Source: Methanoregulaceae archaeon UBA288
GTDB lineage: Archaea > Halobacteriota > Methanomicrobia > Methanomicrobiales > Methanospirillaceae
Direction: 5' to 3'
Assembly (NCBI GenBank): GCA_002495225.1
Contig: DAEF01000170.1
Location: 1 to 13,086 of the forward strand
Length of the DNA stretch: 13,086 bases
Numbering within the stretch: position 1 is the first letter of the stretch; each line of letters begins with the position of its first letter. Position numbers and translations under genes: made by a program. This document shows, in pieces, positions 12,048 through 13,086 of the stretch. Under the pieces are notes generated by a model. The model was not told the origin of the DNA. It made no database searches and was given only the letters and a program-made list of their open reading frames with translations.

Positions 12048-13086
12048 TGACCTCTCCGGGGGTGTACCGCCGCGGCACGGACGGCGCCTTCTGGCGCGTC
12101 CTCGCCGCCACCCTGCTTCTGCTCCTCCTCGCCTGCCCGGCGGGCGCCGTCTACACCATGGACGGGGTCCCGCTCCACACGGTGGCGCACGGGAAGCACC
12201 ACGGCACGGTCTCGGTGAGCGGGGGGCACGGGCTCTCGCCCACGCCCTACTCCCAGTCCTTCACGGTCCCCGCGGGCAAGGTCCGCTTCGCCCGGCTGTA
12301 CGTCGGCGTCTGGGGCGGGAACCCCGAGTACCGGGGGACGCTCGAGACAACGCTGAACGGCGCGTCGCTCGGGACGCGCCCCATGGACGGCGAGGCGGAC
12401 AGGGGCGCGCAGGTCTACGTCGCGGGCTTCGGGGTCCACTGGTCGGCCTACGACGTGACCTCGCGGGTGAAGAACGGCGCGAACACCGCGACCGCGACCA
12501 CCGCCGGCGAGCAGTTCGACGGGCGGGTCTACGGGATGCTCCTCGCGGTCGCCACCGAGGACGCGTCGGCCCCCGAGGTCGAGTACTGGTTCGCCGAGGG
12601 GAACGAGAACCTGAACGCGGCGGCGGCGAAGAACTCCGCGAGCCTCGCGCTCGGCGCCGGCCCGGCGCCGGCATCGGTGAGCGCGGCGCGCCTCCACGTC
12701 GCCTACCTCGCGTCCACGAGGGGCGACGGGGACCGCCTCCTTTTCAACGGCCAGGCGGTCGCGACCGACGCGGCGGGTGGGAGCAGCGGCGGGTACTTCG
12801 ACGTGCGGTCGTACGACGTCGGGTCCCTGCGGCGCGATACCGCGACGGTGGGGTTCACGCGGGGGGACGCGAACCGCCTGCACCCCGTGTTCGCCGGGTA
12901 CGTCGCGACGCTGGCGTCCGCGCCCGCACCGACGACCGTCGCCGCGGCGACGACGGCGCCGCCGCCCCCGACCACCGCCCCGCCCGCGACCGCGACTGCG
13001 GCCGCTCCGGGCGTCCAGGCGACGGCACCCCCCGCCACGAACCCGGCGCCTGCCGCCACGCCGACCGCCGCGACCACGGCGGGGAC
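12047..13086 (+). CDS. Secreted DUF3344 protein with a Thr/Pro/Ala-rich tail (partial, 3' end outside the window)
   Basis: At least 346 residues, with no stop before the window edge. It has a signal segment (about 17-34, RVLAATLLLLLLACPAGA). A DUF3344-like body (about 45-290) follows, with HHGTVSVSGGHG (51-62), RFARLYVGVW (80-89), YWFAEGNENLN (180-190), DRLLFNGQAV (229-238) and YFDVRSYDV (250-258). From about 293 the chain is almost only Thr, Pro and Ala, a flexible and probably O-glycosylated stalk likely to lead to a membrane or wall anchor beyond the window. It aligns well with the DUF3344 protein two genes upstream, so it is a paralog in the same operon. ATG 12047 shares one base with the S-component stop. 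The in-frame GTG 12044, seven bases after GGGGAG, is an equally good start. A surface capture role for the ECF system is inferred. Confidence 0.86.
   Translation, partial: MTSPGVYRRGTDGAFWRVLAATLLLLLLACPAGAVYTMDGVPLHTVAHGKHHGTVSVSGGHGLSPTPYSQSFTVPAGKVRFARLYVGVWGGNPEYRGTLETTLNGASLGTRPMDGEADRGAQVYVAGFGVHWSAYDVTSRVKNGANTATATTAGEQFDGRVYGMLLAVATEDASAPEVEYWFAEGNENLNAAAAKNSASLALGAGPAPASVSAARLHVAYLASTRGDGDRLLFNGQAVATDAAGGSSGGYFDVRSYDVGSLRRDTATVGFTRGDANRLHPVFAGYVATLASAPAPTTVAAATTAPPPPTTAPPATATAAAPGVQATAPPATNPAPAATPTAATTAG

Noticed and set aside
12900..13086. GC-rich repeat or CRISPR-like array at the right edge
   Set aside because: The repetition is irregular and is explained by codons for a Thr/Pro/Ala-rich protein stalk in frame with the DUF3344 gene.

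Overview
The window looks like part of a GC-rich methanogenic archaeon, most likely of the Methanomicrobiales (Methanoculleus-like). The evidence is archaeal TATA-like boxes instead of bacterial promoters, probable leaderless starts, a Dph6-type PP-loop protein, an archaeal dockerin, and several secreted proteins of the DUF3344 type known mainly from methanogens. The genus is inference from memory of these families. Protein-coding DNA is very GC-rich, with codons ending in G or C. The two divergent control regions (about 1520-1652 and 9043-9136) and the gap at 7211-7308 stand out as AT-richer islands.

Region 1 (1-1519, minus strand) has two tandem paralogous genes for lipoprotein substrate-binding proteins of the branched-chain amino acid type. 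The second is cut by the window edge. Their permeases and ATPases are not in view. Region 2 (1653-3328, plus strand) is divergent from them and encodes a two-gene ABC-2 exporter (DrrA-like ATPase, DrrB-like permease). After a gap of about 345 bp comes a PP-loop ATPase of the Dph6/MJ0570 family (3674-4366), then a gap of about 410 bp with no convincing gene.

Region 3 (4779 to the window end) is the most interesting part. It is an energy-coupling-factor (ECF) uptake system mixed with secreted DUF3344 proteins. Leftward lie a fused double ECF ATPase (7309-9042) and, beyond it, a secreted protein with two DUF3344-like units, a CARDB-like linker and a C-terminal dockerin (4779-7130). Rightward from the same control region runs a tightly overlapping operon: ECF T component (9137-9997), membrane-anchored DUF3344 protein (9994-10953), an S component fused to a secreted beta-rich domain (10950-12047), and a second DUF3344 protein with a Thr/Pro/Ala-rich tail (12047 to the edge). 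The S domain recalls YkoE, and T + fused double ATPase + S is the layout of YkoC/YkoD/YkoE.

The working picture is a dedicated importer (S, T and double A) whose substrate is first captured outside the membrane by DUF3344 proteins and by the extracellular domain of the S subunit itself. The substrate is unknown. A thiamin precursor is one guess from the YkoE resemblance, but no riboswitch or thiamin gene is seen here. The divergent promoter region at 9043-9136 carries inverted repeats that could coordinate both transcription units.
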